Shown: one piece after another, positions 14,752 through 21,256 of the stretch
How the letters are laid out: the number at the start of each line of letters is the position of its first letter
How positions within the stretch are numbered: the first letter of the stretch is position 1
NCBI GenBank assembly: GCA_900763965.1
Contig: CAAFMG010000110.1
Coordinates: 1 to 21,256 of the forward strand
Source: an uncultured Oscillospiraceae bacterium
GTDB taxonomy: Bacteria; Bacillota; Clostridia; Oscillospirales; Oscillospiraceae
DNA: 21,256 bases
Reading direction: 5' to 3'
Notes under the pieces: generated by a model
The model's database searches: none
Seen by the model: the letters and a program-made list of their open reading frames with translations, nothing else
What the model was told of the DNA's origin: nothing
Translations under genes and position numbers: made by a program

Positions 14752-15066
14752 ATGCCCTTGAAACGAGTTCTCTACACCATGCCGGCAGTGATCATCTGGC
14801 TGCTTTATGGAATGCTGGCCATTTTGGCAGGAGGGATCGGCGCTTTTCAGATCCGGGCGTGGCTGATTATTCTACTGCCTGCCATGGCGGCAGGGCTGTT
14901 GCTGGCAGGCAAATGGTGGGGAAGCATCCCTGGGTTGCTCCTGGGCGGTGCCCTCATTGCCATGGGACTACCCGGCAAAAGCATACCCTTTCTACTGGCA
15001 GGTGCTGCCGCATTTGCCTACTATCTGACCATGGGCATTTTATGCCTGCGGGGTCGGAAACAATAA
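14752..15066 (+). CDS. Small hydrophobic membrane protein, function unknown
   Basis: Protein of 104 residues that is almost wholly hydrophobic, with about four predicted helices (approximately 8-30, 36-51, 56-73 and 78-98) and a basic C-terminus (RGRKQ). No family was recognised. It starts 11 bases after the dGTPase-like gene, with a GAAAGGGG ribosome binding site close to the ATG, and ends 39 bases before dnaG. Its position inside an otherwise informational operon is the only clue to its role. It may be lineage-specific. Confidence 0.7.
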   Translation: MPLKRVLYTMPAVIIWLLYGMLAILAGGIGAFQIRAWLIILLPAMAAGLLLAGKWWGSIPGLLLGGALIAMGLPGKSIPFLLAGAAAFAYYLTMGILCLRGRKQ

Positions 15067-15105
15067 TACCATTCTATACAGATTTCTGGGGAAGGAGGAA
15101 CAATT

Positions 15106-16851
15106 ATGGCATTTCCCCCGTCATTTCTGGACGAACTCACCGCCCGGAACCCAATTGAAGATGTGGTGGGACAGTATGTGAGCCTGAAACGCTCCGGCTC
15201 CAATCTGTTTGGCCTGTGTCCCTTCCACGGTGAAAAAACAGCATCCTTTTCCGTTGCACCGGATAAGGGAATTTACTACTGCTTTGGCTGCCACAAGGGT
15301 GGCAGTGTCATCAATTTTGAAATGGAGATCGAGGGACTGAGCTATCCCGATGCCGTCCGTGCTCTGGCCAAACGGGTGGGCATGGAGGTGCCGGAGGATG
15401 AACAGTATCAGTCCCGCTATCGGCAGCAGGAGCGGCTGTGGGCGCTGAATAAGGAAGCGGCCCGCTTCTTCCACACCCAGCTCTATGGCCAGGCAGGCAA
15501 ACAGGGATTGGCCTACGCACAAAAGCGTGGGATGCCCAAGTCCACACTGACCAAATTCGGTATCGGCTTTGCCCCGGATTCCTGGTCCAGCCTGTGTGAT
15601 GCCATGCGGGCCAAGGGCTACACGGATGAAGAATTAAAGCAGACCGGCCTGGCCTCTGTTTCCCGGGAGAAGGGCAATGTCTACGACCGTTTCCGCAACC
15701 GGCTGATGTTTCCTATTATTGATGTCCGGGGCAATGTGATCGGCTTTGGCGGTCGTGTCATGGATGATTCCACCCCCAAATACCTCAATTCCCCGGAATC
15801 TATGGTATTCAACAAGCGGAAAAACCTGTTTGCCTTGAATTTGGCCAAAAAGAGCAGTCTGGGCTACTTAATCTTGGTGGAAGGGTACATGGATGCAGTG
15901 GCCCTGCATCAGTACGGCTTTGACTGTGCTGTGGCCTCCTTGGGAACCTCTCTGACAGAGGAACACGCAGCCCTCCTGGCCCGGTATACCGAACAGGTAG
16001 TGCTGATCTACGACGGCGACAACGCCGGACAAAACGCTACCCAGCGGGCCATTCCCATGCTGGAAAAGGCCGGTCTTCAAGTAAAGGTGCTGCAAATGAA
16101 GGACGCCAAGGATCCGGATGAGTATCTGAAAAAGTTTGGCGCCGACCGGTTCAAGCTCCTTTTGGAGGATGCCAGCAACCGGGTGGAATATCAGCTCCGG
16201 GCCATTATGCGCAAATATGACCTGAAGGAGGACAGCCAGCGGATCCAGTATCTGGCAGAGGCCTCCCGGTTTATCAGCTCCCTGACCAATGCCGTTCAGC
16301 GGGAGGTCTATGGGACCAGAGCCGCAGAGACGGCGGGTATCAGCTATGATGCCTTTAAAATCGAGGTGGACAAGGCTTATCGAAGCCGCACCGCACGGGA
16401 AAAGAAAAAACAAGAGAAAATCGACCTGTCTCCTGCCCGGAATCTACAGCCCCACAGCCGGAATTTCCGCTATGACAACCTGAAATCCGCCATGGCAGAG
16501 GAAACTGTGATTGCCATGGCCGTGAAGGAGCCTGCCCTATTGGATCAGGTGGGGGTTCTTTCCCAAAGCCATTTTTCCTCAGAGGTACTGGGGCGGGCTT
16601 TTGGGCAGCTGCTGCAGCGGCATATCGAGGGTGCCGAGGTTTCCTTAGGCATCCTGACAGACTTTACGGCGGAGGAAATGGCGCATCTGGCAGGTATTCT
16701 TCAGCGCCATGATTCGCCTATCAATGAGCAGGCCTTTCAGGACTGCATCCGCACCATTTTGTCGGAATATCAGGCCGGAGAAGTGCGCTCCGATGCGGAT
16801 ATCCTGGCACTCCGGGATGCTATGAAGGCAAAGAAAGGAATCAGAGGATGA
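15106..16851 (+). CDS. dnaG: DNA primase
   Basis: DnaG primase of 581 residues, near normal length, which makes RNA primers for replication. The CHC2 zinc finger is Cys38, His41, Cys59 and Cys62. The catalytic core continues with RFRNRLMFPI and GFGGRVM. The Toprim domain follows, with LVEGYMDAV (Glu259) and YDGDNAG (Asp303, Asp305). The last 150 residues form the helicase (DnaB)-binding domain. AAGGAGG lies 7 bases before the ATG. Its TGA stop overlaps the ATG of a sigma-factor gene by 4 bases, which recalls the dnaG-rpoD macromolecular synthesis operon. Confidence 0.97.
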   Translation: MAFPPSFLDELTARNPIEDVVGQYVSLKRSGSNLFGLCPFHGEKTASFSVAPDKGIYYCFGCHKGGSVINFEMEIEGLSYPDAVRALAKRVGMEVPEDEQYQSRYRQQERLWALNKEAARFFHTQLYGQAGKQGLAYAQKRGMPKSTLTKFGIGFAPDSWSSLCDAMRAKGYTDEELKQTGLASVSREKGNVYDRFRNRLMFPIIDVRGNVIGFGGRVMDDSTPKYLNSPESMVFNKRKNLFALNLAKKSSLGYLILVEGYMDAVALHQYGFDCAVASLGTSLTEEHAALLARYTEQVVLIYDGDNAGQNATQRAIPMLEKAGLQVKVLQMKDAKDPDEYLKKFGADRFKLLLEDASNRVEYQLRAIMRKYDLKEDSQRIQYLAEASRFISSLTNAVQREVYGTRAAETAGISYDAFKIEVDKAYRSRTAREKKKQEKIDLSPARNLQPHSRNFRYDNLKSAMAEETVIAMAVKEPALLDQVGVLSQSHFSSEVLGRAFGQLLQRHIEGAEVSLGILTDFTAEEMAHLAGILQRHDSPINEQAFQDCIRTILSEYQAGEVRSDADILALRDAMKAKKGIRG

Positions 16852-17711
16852 CAAAGCTTATGGAAAAACAGCCCGCTGGGGCATCCTCCGAGGATGAGCT
16901 GGGGCAGTTCCTGCGGGAGATCCGCAGCTTTCCCCGGCTGACAGAGGAGGAGGAGCGGCTTCTGGCCCAACGCTGCGCCCAGGGGGATGAAAACGCTATC
17001 CGGCAGATGGTGAACACCAATCTGCGGCTGGTGGTTTCCATAGCCAGAGAATATGCTGGCAGAGGTGTGTCCCTGCTGGATCTGATCCAGGAGGGCAGCA
17101 TTGGTCTGCTGACGGCAGCCAGAAAATTTGACTATACCCTGCAATACCGTTTTTCCACCTACGCTACGAAGTGGATCCGCCAGCGAATCTCCCGGTATCT
17201 GATGAATCACGCCGGTTTGATCCGGGTGCCGGAGCACACGGCGGAGAAGATCCGCAAGATCCAGTCCGCTGCGGCACAGCTGCGGCAGGAGCTGGGAACG
17301 GAACCCACCGTGGGGGAAATTGCCGAGCGGCTGGATATGCAGCCGGACAAGGTGGAGCAGCTATTGAGCCTGGCCCCGGAGGTCTGCTCCCTGGATACCC
17401 CTGTGGGCACCGAGGAGGACAGCACCCTGGGGACCCTGATCCCGGACGATCAGATGCTCCAGCCCCAGGAGGAACTGGTTCGGCAGGAGCTGGATCGTGC
17501 CATTGATTCCCTGCTGGGGGCACTGGATGCACGTCAGCAGCAGATCCTGCGGCTGCGCTACGGCATGGAGGATGGGATATGCCACTCCCTGGAGGATATC
17601 GGAAAGCGTCTGGGCATCTCCAAGGAGCGGGTACGGCAGATCGAGAGTCAGGCCATGGATAAGCTGCAAAAAATGGGCCTGAGTATGGGATTGGAGGACT
17701 TTTTATCATGA
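16848..17711 (+). CDS. Sigma-70 family RNA polymerase sigma factor (first of a tandem pair)
   Basis: Protein of 287 residues with sigma regions 1.2 to 4.2 but no region 1.1. Visible parts are the core-binding NTNLRLVV (57-64) and DLIQEG (78-83), and region 2.3/2.4 FSTYATKWIRQRISR (102-116). A LIRVPEH linker and region 3 follow. Region 4.2 has an intact recognition helix, SKERVRQIE (258-266). Group 1 sigma factors have Trp-Trp where this protein has Lys108-Trp109. It is about 80 residues shorter than a usual Firmicutes RpoD. Its place, directly after dnaG with a 4-base overlap, is where rpoD normally sits. Either it is this lineage's divergent primary sigma or a second factor that has taken that position. 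AAAGGA inside dnaG serves as ribosome binding site. Confidence 0.88.
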   Translation: MTKLMEKQPAGASSEDELGQFLREIRSFPRLTEEEERLLAQRCAQGDENAIRQMVNTNLRLVVSIAREYAGRGVSLLDLIQEGSIGLLTAARKFDYTLQYRFSTYATKWIRQRISRYLMNHAGLIRVPEHTAEKIRKIQSAAAQLRQELGTEPTVGEIAERLDMQPDKVEQLLSLAPEVCSLDTPVGTEEDSTLGTLIPDDQMLQPQEELVRQELDRAIDSLLGALDARQQQILRLRYGMEDGICHSLEDIGKRLGISKERVRQIESQAMDKLQKMGLSMGLEDFLS

Positions 17712-18748
17712 ATCATTTGGACATTTCCTTTGAGGAAAGCCCTTGGGAGCGCTGGCTGAATGGGGTGCAGCCGGGGCAGCGGATTTCCGCCGCCCACCTG
17801 CTGACCATGCTGGAAGCAGAGCAGGAGGATGCAATGGACGATGCTCTCCAGCTGATCGAAAACGGCGGCATGGAGCTGGACGTTTCCGATCTGCCCCAAA
17901 ATGTGGTCAGCGGCGATGCGGCAGTGCGGCTGCGGCAGGAAATGCAGATGGCCAAAGATGGCCTTCAGTTGGAAAATCTGGGGGAAAATGATCCCCTGCG
18001 CTTGTTCCTGGAAGAAGTGGCGGCAGCTCCGGCTTTGGGAGATGAAGTGCTGCTGGCACAGCAGGCTGCTCAGGGCAGTGAAAAGGCCATGGAACAGCTG
18101 ACGAACCTGGGCCTGCGCCAGGTGGTTCAGCTGGCCCGGGAATATGTGGGCCGGGGCGTGCTGCTGCTGGATCTGATCCAGGAGGGCAGCCTGGGCCTGT
18201 GGCGGGCCATTTGTGACTACCGGGACGGAGAATATGCCGCTGTCCGGGATCACTGGATCCGGCTGTATATGGCCAAGGCCATTATTCAGCAGGCCCATGC
18301 CAACGGTCTGGGTCAGAAGCTTCGCATTGCCATGGAGGATTACCGGGCAGTGGATGAACGGCTTCTGTCGGATCTGGGAAGAAATCCCACCCTGGAGGAG
18401 ATCGCACAGGAGCTGCATATTTCCCAGGAGGAGACGGACACCATCCGCCGGATGTTGGAAAACACCCGGAGAATGGAAAAGGTTCACCCGGAGGAAGAAG
18501 CGCCGGAGGAATCGGCAGAGGATGAGCAGGCAGTGGAAAATACCGCCCTGTTCCAGATGCGCCAGCGGATCGCCGATCTGCTGTGTGACCTGCCGGAGCA
18601 GGATCAGCAGCTACTGACCCTTCGCTTCGGTTTGGAAGGCGGCCTGCCCTTGAGCGTGGAGGATACAGGCAGAAAGCTGGGCTTGACTGCCCAGGAGGTG
18701 GTGGCCCGGGAGGGTGCCGCCCTGGCAAAGCTGAGAGAAAAAACGTAA
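17708..18748 (+). CDS. Degenerate sigma-70-like protein (second of a tandem pair)
   Basis: Protein of 346 residues coupled to the preceding sigma gene by a 4-base ATGA overlap, with GGAGGA upstream. Residues about 25-65 (HLLTMLEAEQ, then DDALQLIENGGMELDV) resemble sigma region 1.1. NDPLRLFLEEV (94-104) is region 1.2, and AREYVGRGVLLLDLIQEGSLGL (143-164) is a well-kept region 2.1/2.2 that binds core polymerase. Where group 1 factors read FSTYATWWIRQ it has EYAAVRDHWIR (175-185). The region 4.2 recognition helix is TAQEVVAREG instead of the usual RERVRQIE, so promoter contacts look lost. An acidic insert (PEEEAPEESAEDE, 261-273) separates regions 3 and 4. It may be a sigma-like polymerase-binding regulator or a decaying paralogue; the open frame is intact. 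Confidence 0.78.
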   Translation: MNHLDISFEESPWERWLNGVQPGQRISAAHLLTMLEAEQEDAMDDALQLIENGGMELDVSDLPQNVVSGDAAVRLRQEMQMAKDGLQLENLGENDPLRLFLEEVAAAPALGDEVLLAQQAAQGSEKAMEQLTNLGLRQVVQLAREYVGRGVLLLDLIQEGSLGLWRAICDYRDGEYAAVRDHWIRLYMAKAIIQQAHANGLGQKLRIAMEDYRAVDERLLSDLGRNPTLEEIAQELHISQEETDTIRRMLENTRRMEKVHPEEEAPEESAEDEQAVENTALFQMRQRIADLLCDLPEQDQQLLTLRFGLEGGLPLSVEDTGRKLGLTAQEVVAREGAALAKLREKT

Positions 18749-18761
18749 AGGAGTTTTTACT

Positions 18762-19442
18762 GTGGCTAAAAAGATTTCCGTCGCCATTGACGGCCCTGCC
18801 GGTGCGGGAAAAAGCACCATCGCCAAACGACTGGCAAAGGAATTGGGATATATGTATGTGGATACCGGTGCGATTTATCGCACCGTTGCCTACTTCTTTG
18901 ACCTGTGGGGTGTTTCCCCCAAGGATATCGACGGCATCAACCGCTACATTGATGAGCTGAATGTCGGGATTGAATACGACGAAGACGGCGTGCAGCACAT
19001 GATTATGAATGGTCTGGATGTGACCGAGGATATCCGCACCCCGGATATCTCCCAGAAGGCATCCGTGATCGCCGCCCATGCCATTGTCCGGGAAATGCTG
19101 CTGGATATGCAGCGGGATGTTGCAAAGCAGTACAATGTCATCATGGACGGCCGGGACATCGGCTCTGTGGTGCTGCCCAAGGCTACAGTGAAGATCTTCC
19201 TGACGGCCTCGCCGGAGGTTCGTGCCAAGCGACGCACCGAGGAACTGCTGGCCAAGGGACAAAAGGTTAATTACGAGAAGATCCTCAAGGATATTCAGCA
19301 GCGGGACTACCAGGATACCCATCGGGAGATTGCACCGCTGAAAATGTGCCGGGATTCTGTGAAGGTGGATACCTCGGAACTGGACATTGACGGTGTTGTT
19401 GCTGCCATTCGGGAGATCATCCAGAAGAAGGTGGCCCAATGA
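18762..19442 (+). CDS. cmk: Cytidylate kinase
   Basis: CMP/dCMP kinase of 226 residues, normal length, transferring phosphate from ATP to (d)CMP. The P-loop GPAGAGKST (11-19) is followed by YVDTGAIYR, which binds substrate, and the DGRDIGSVVLP segment with arginines for phosphate binding. A lid with RAKRRTEE comes after. The start is GTG 18762, with AAAGGAG (18747-18753, overlapping the previous stop) 8 bases upstream. The gene is followed by ispH-rpsA with a 4-base overlap. A cmk, ispH, rpsA order is common in Firmicutes. Confidence 0.97.
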   Translation: MAKKISVAIDGPAGAGKSTIAKRLAKELGYMYVDTGAIYRTVAYFFDLWGVSPKDIDGINRYIDELNVGIEYDEDGVQHMIMNGLDVTEDIRTPDISQKASVIAAHAIVREMLLDMQRDVAKQYNVIMDGRDIGSVVLPKATVKIFLTASPEVRAKRRTEELLAKGQKVNYEKILKDIQQRDYQDTHREIAPLKMCRDSVKVDTSELDIDGVVAAIREIIQKKVAQ

Positions 19443-21256
19443 GCAGCGTCCGAGTCGCCAAAAGCGCCGGATTCTGTTTTGGTGTCAGCCGTGCAGTGGA
19501 GCTTGTGGAGCAGGCGGCCCAGTCCGGGCAGAATGTGGTGACTCTTGGCCCCATCATCCACAACCGCCATGTGGTGGATCGGTTTGAGGCTATGGGCGTT
19601 CAGGTTATTGAGGAGCCGGAGCAGGCCAAACCCGGTCAGACGGTGATCATCCGCTCCCACGGCGTTTCCCGACAGGTTTATCAGCGGCTGGAACAAACCG
19701 GTGCCCAGATCGTGGATGCCACCTGTCCTTTTGTCAAACGGATCCACAGTATTGTCAGCCGTGCCCAGGAGGAGGGGCGGCTGCCTGTGATCATCGGCAC
19801 TCCGACCCACCCGGAGGTGGAGGGGATTGCCGGTTGGTGCAGCGGCGGATTGGTTTTTTCTGGACCGGAAGACCTGGAAAAGTGGGTAAATGACCACCCG
19901 GAACAGAAAGATTCGGCAATTTGCATGGTTTGCCAGACAACTTCTACGGAATCTTTGTGGAAATCGTGCGTTGAATTTGCAAAAAAACAGTTTACTAACG
20001 TAAAAATTTTTGATACAATATGTAGAGCAACTGAGTATAGGCAAAGCGAAGCCGCGGAATTGAGTGAAGTATGTCAGTCCATGGTCGTTGTGGGAGACCC
20101 AAAAAGTTCCAACACAGGCCGGCTTGCAATGATTTGCCGTGAACACTGCAATCACGTTTTCCTGGTGGACAGCGCCGCCGATTTGAAGGCGGAGGACTTT
20201 TGCGGTGTTACTGATGTTGGAATCACTGCCGGTGCGTCGACTCCGGCGTGGATTATAAAGGAGGTCAACAAGACTATGAGCGAAATTATCAATGTTGAGG
20301 CTGGGCAGGAGGAAAACTTCGCTGAACTGCTGGAACAGTCCATCAAGACTTTAAATACAGGAGACAAGGTTGTTGGTATCGTTACCGCTATCGGTAACAC
20401 TGAAGTCCAGGTCGATCTGGGCACCAAGCACGCCGGTTACATTCCTTATGACGAAGTCAGCAACGATCCTTCTGTGAAGGCAGAGGACATTCTGAAGGTT
20501 GGCGACGAGATCGAAGTGTTCGTTGTCCGCGTCAATGACCAGGAAGGCACTGTGCAGTTGTCCAAGAAGAAGCTGGACGGCCTGAAGGTTTGGGACGATA
20601 TGGCTACCTGGGCAGAGGAGAAGACCACTGTCGAAGGCACCATCACCGAGGAGAACAAGGGCGGCCTGGTCTGCAATGTCAAGGGCATCCGTGTTTTCAT
20701 CCCCGCTTCTCAGTCCGGCATCGCCAAGGGCGGTGACATGGCTGGCATGGTCGGCAAGACCGTGCAGCTGAAGATCACCGAGGTCAACCGTGCCCGCCGC
20801 CGCGTCATCGGCTCCATCCGTGCCGTGACCGCTGAGGCCCGCAAGGCAAACCAGGAGAAGATCTGGTCCGAGATCGAGGTCGGCAAGAAGTACCACGGCG
20901 TTGTGAAGTCCCTGACTTCCTACGGCGCATTCGTGGACATCGGCGGTGTGGACGGCATGGTTCACGTTTCCGAGCTGAGCTGGAACCGCATCAAGACTCC
21001 CGCTGACGTTGTGAAGGTTGGCGATGAGATTGATGTTTACGTCATCTCCTTCGACCCCGAGAAGCACAAGATTTCTCTGGGCTACAAGACCGCTGAGATG
21101 AACCCCTGGAATCAGTTCATGACCAAGTACAATGTTGGCGACGTTGTGGACGCCAAGATCGTGAAGCTGATGACCTTCGGCGCTTTCGCAGAGATCCTGC
21201 CCGGCGTTGACGGCCTGATCCACATTTCTCAGATCGCTGACAAGCGCATCGGCAAG
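19439..21256 (+). CDS. ispH-rpsA: Bifunctional HMBPP reductase (IspH) / ribosomal protein S1 fusion, partial
   Basis: One uninterrupted frame of 606 codons from ATG 19439 to the right edge, checked codon by codon, with no stop. Residues 1-278 are 4-hydroxy-3-methylbut-2-enyl diphosphate reductase, the last step of the MEP isoprenoid pathway. Iron-sulfur cysteines are Cys13 (GFCFG), Cys96 (CPFV) and Cys195 (TICRAT). Also present are the HPEVEG motif (His124, Glu126), SSNTGRL (223-229) and GASTPAWI (265-272). From Met280 the protein becomes ribosomal S1: an acidic lead-in, three complete S1 repeats (starting near GDKVVG, TVEGTI and GKKYHG), then a fourth cut by the edge (GDVVDAKIV). IspH-S1 fusions are known in Clostridia. 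The ATG overlaps the cmk stop by 4 bases. An internal ribosome binding site before Met280 could also give free S1. Confidence 0.95.
   Translation, partial: MSSVRVAKSAGFCFGVSRAVELVEQAAQSGQNVVTLGPIIHNRHVVDRFEAMGVQVIEEPEQAKPGQTVIIRSHGVSRQVYQRLEQTGAQIVDATCPFVKRIHSIVSRAQEEGRLPVIIGTPTHPEVEGIAGWCSGGLVFSGPEDLEKWVNDHPEQKDSAICMVCQTTSTESLWKSCVEFAKKQFTNVKIFDTICRATEYRQSEAAELSEVCQSMVVVGDPKSSNTGRLAMICREHCNHVFLVDSAADLKAEDFCGVTDVGITAGASTPAWIIKEVNKTMSEIINVEAGQEENFAELLEQSIKTLNTGDKVVGIVTAIGNTEVQVDLGTKHAGYIPYDEVSNDPSVKAEDILKVGDEIEVFVVRVNDQEGTVQLSKKKLDGLKVWDDMATWAEEKTTVEGTITEENKGGLVCNVKGIRVFIPASQSGIAKGGDMAGMVGKTVQLKITEVNRARRRVIGSIRAVTAEARKANQEKIWSEIEVGKKYHGVVKSLTSYGAFVDIGGVDGMVHVSELSWNRIKTPADVVKVGDEIDVYVISFDPEKHKISLGYKTAEMNPWNQFMTKYNVGDVVDAKIVKLMTFGAFAEILPGVDGLIHISQIADKRIGK
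19991..20019 (+). promoter_or_regulatory. Candidate internal promoter inside ispH
   Basis: TTTACT (19991-19996), 17-bp spacer, TACAAT (20014-20019), within an AT-rich stretch of about 63 bases (19978-20040, 27% GC by count). It lies about 260 bases before the S1 part and could give extra S1 mRNA. AT-rich coding sequence can mimic promoters by chance. Confidence 0.4.
20257..20278 (+). promoter_or_regulatory. Internal ribosome binding site and ATG at the start of the S1 part
   Basis: AAAGGAGG (20257-20264) lies 11 bases before an in-frame ATG (20276), exactly where S1 sequence begins. It could allow translation of S1 without IspH. The AAG-GAG codons also encode a conserved Lys-Glu at the IspH C-terminus, so the match may be partly coincidental. 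Confidence 0.5.

Overview
The window looks like chromosomal DNA from a Gram-positive gut anaerobe of the Clostridia, most likely an Oscillospiraceae/Ruminococcaceae-type organism. The reasons are moderately GC-rich DNA (mid-50s % by eye), strong AGGAGG-type ribosome binding sites with GTG and TTG starts, several TTGACA/TATAAT-like promoters with 17-bp spacing, and an IspH enzyme fused in frame to ribosomal protein S1, an arrangement known from Clostridia. The genus assignment is inference. No tRNA, rRNA, CRISPR array, prophage or complete insertion sequence was seen.

Layout. 1-2400 (minus strand): the start of a CPBP-type membrane protease running off the left edge, then a two-gene unit of tmcAL (tRNA-Met cytidine acetate ligase) and an alpha/beta hydrolase. 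2400-3810 (plus): acetate kinase ackA with a good promoter, a hairpin-rich leader and a strong terminator. 3844-6926 (plus): peptidase T coupled to a GtrII-like membrane glycosyltransferase. 6987-7149: a 163-bp MITE-like palindrome ending at the stop codon of the next gene. 7150-8384 (minus): a membrane protein/XRE regulator pair with three phased operator-like repeats around its promoter, and a small membrane-anchored Ala/Glu/Pro-rich protein. 8521-9321 (minus): biotin ligase birA, divergent from 9466-11315 (plus), an M29 aminopeptidase and a sugar O-acetyltransferase. 11437-11637: rpmE (ribosomal protein L31), with its own promoter and terminator.

From 11813 to the right edge runs a tightly packed plus-strand gene string: hflX, a YigZ-family gene, a dGTPase-like gene, a small membrane protein, dnaG, two sigma-70-like genes, cmk and ispH-rpsA. 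Every gap is 39 bp or less, three junctions are 4-bp ATGA overlaps, and no terminator was found inside. It combines ribosome-associated GTPase, nucleotide metabolism, replication priming, transcription initiation, isoprenoid synthesis and translation functions.

The most unusual part is the tandem pair of sigma-70-like genes after dnaG. The first (287 aa) keeps normal promoter-recognition motifs but has Lys where group 1 sigma factors have the first Trp of the region 2.3 pair, and it lacks region 1.1. The second (346 aa) has a region 1.1-like start and a well-kept core-polymerase-binding segment, but its -10 and -35 recognition motifs are eroded. Next in interest are the IspH-S1 fusion, with an AT-rich island carrying a promoter-like sequence inside ispH, the operator array at 7804-7883, and the MITE-like element.
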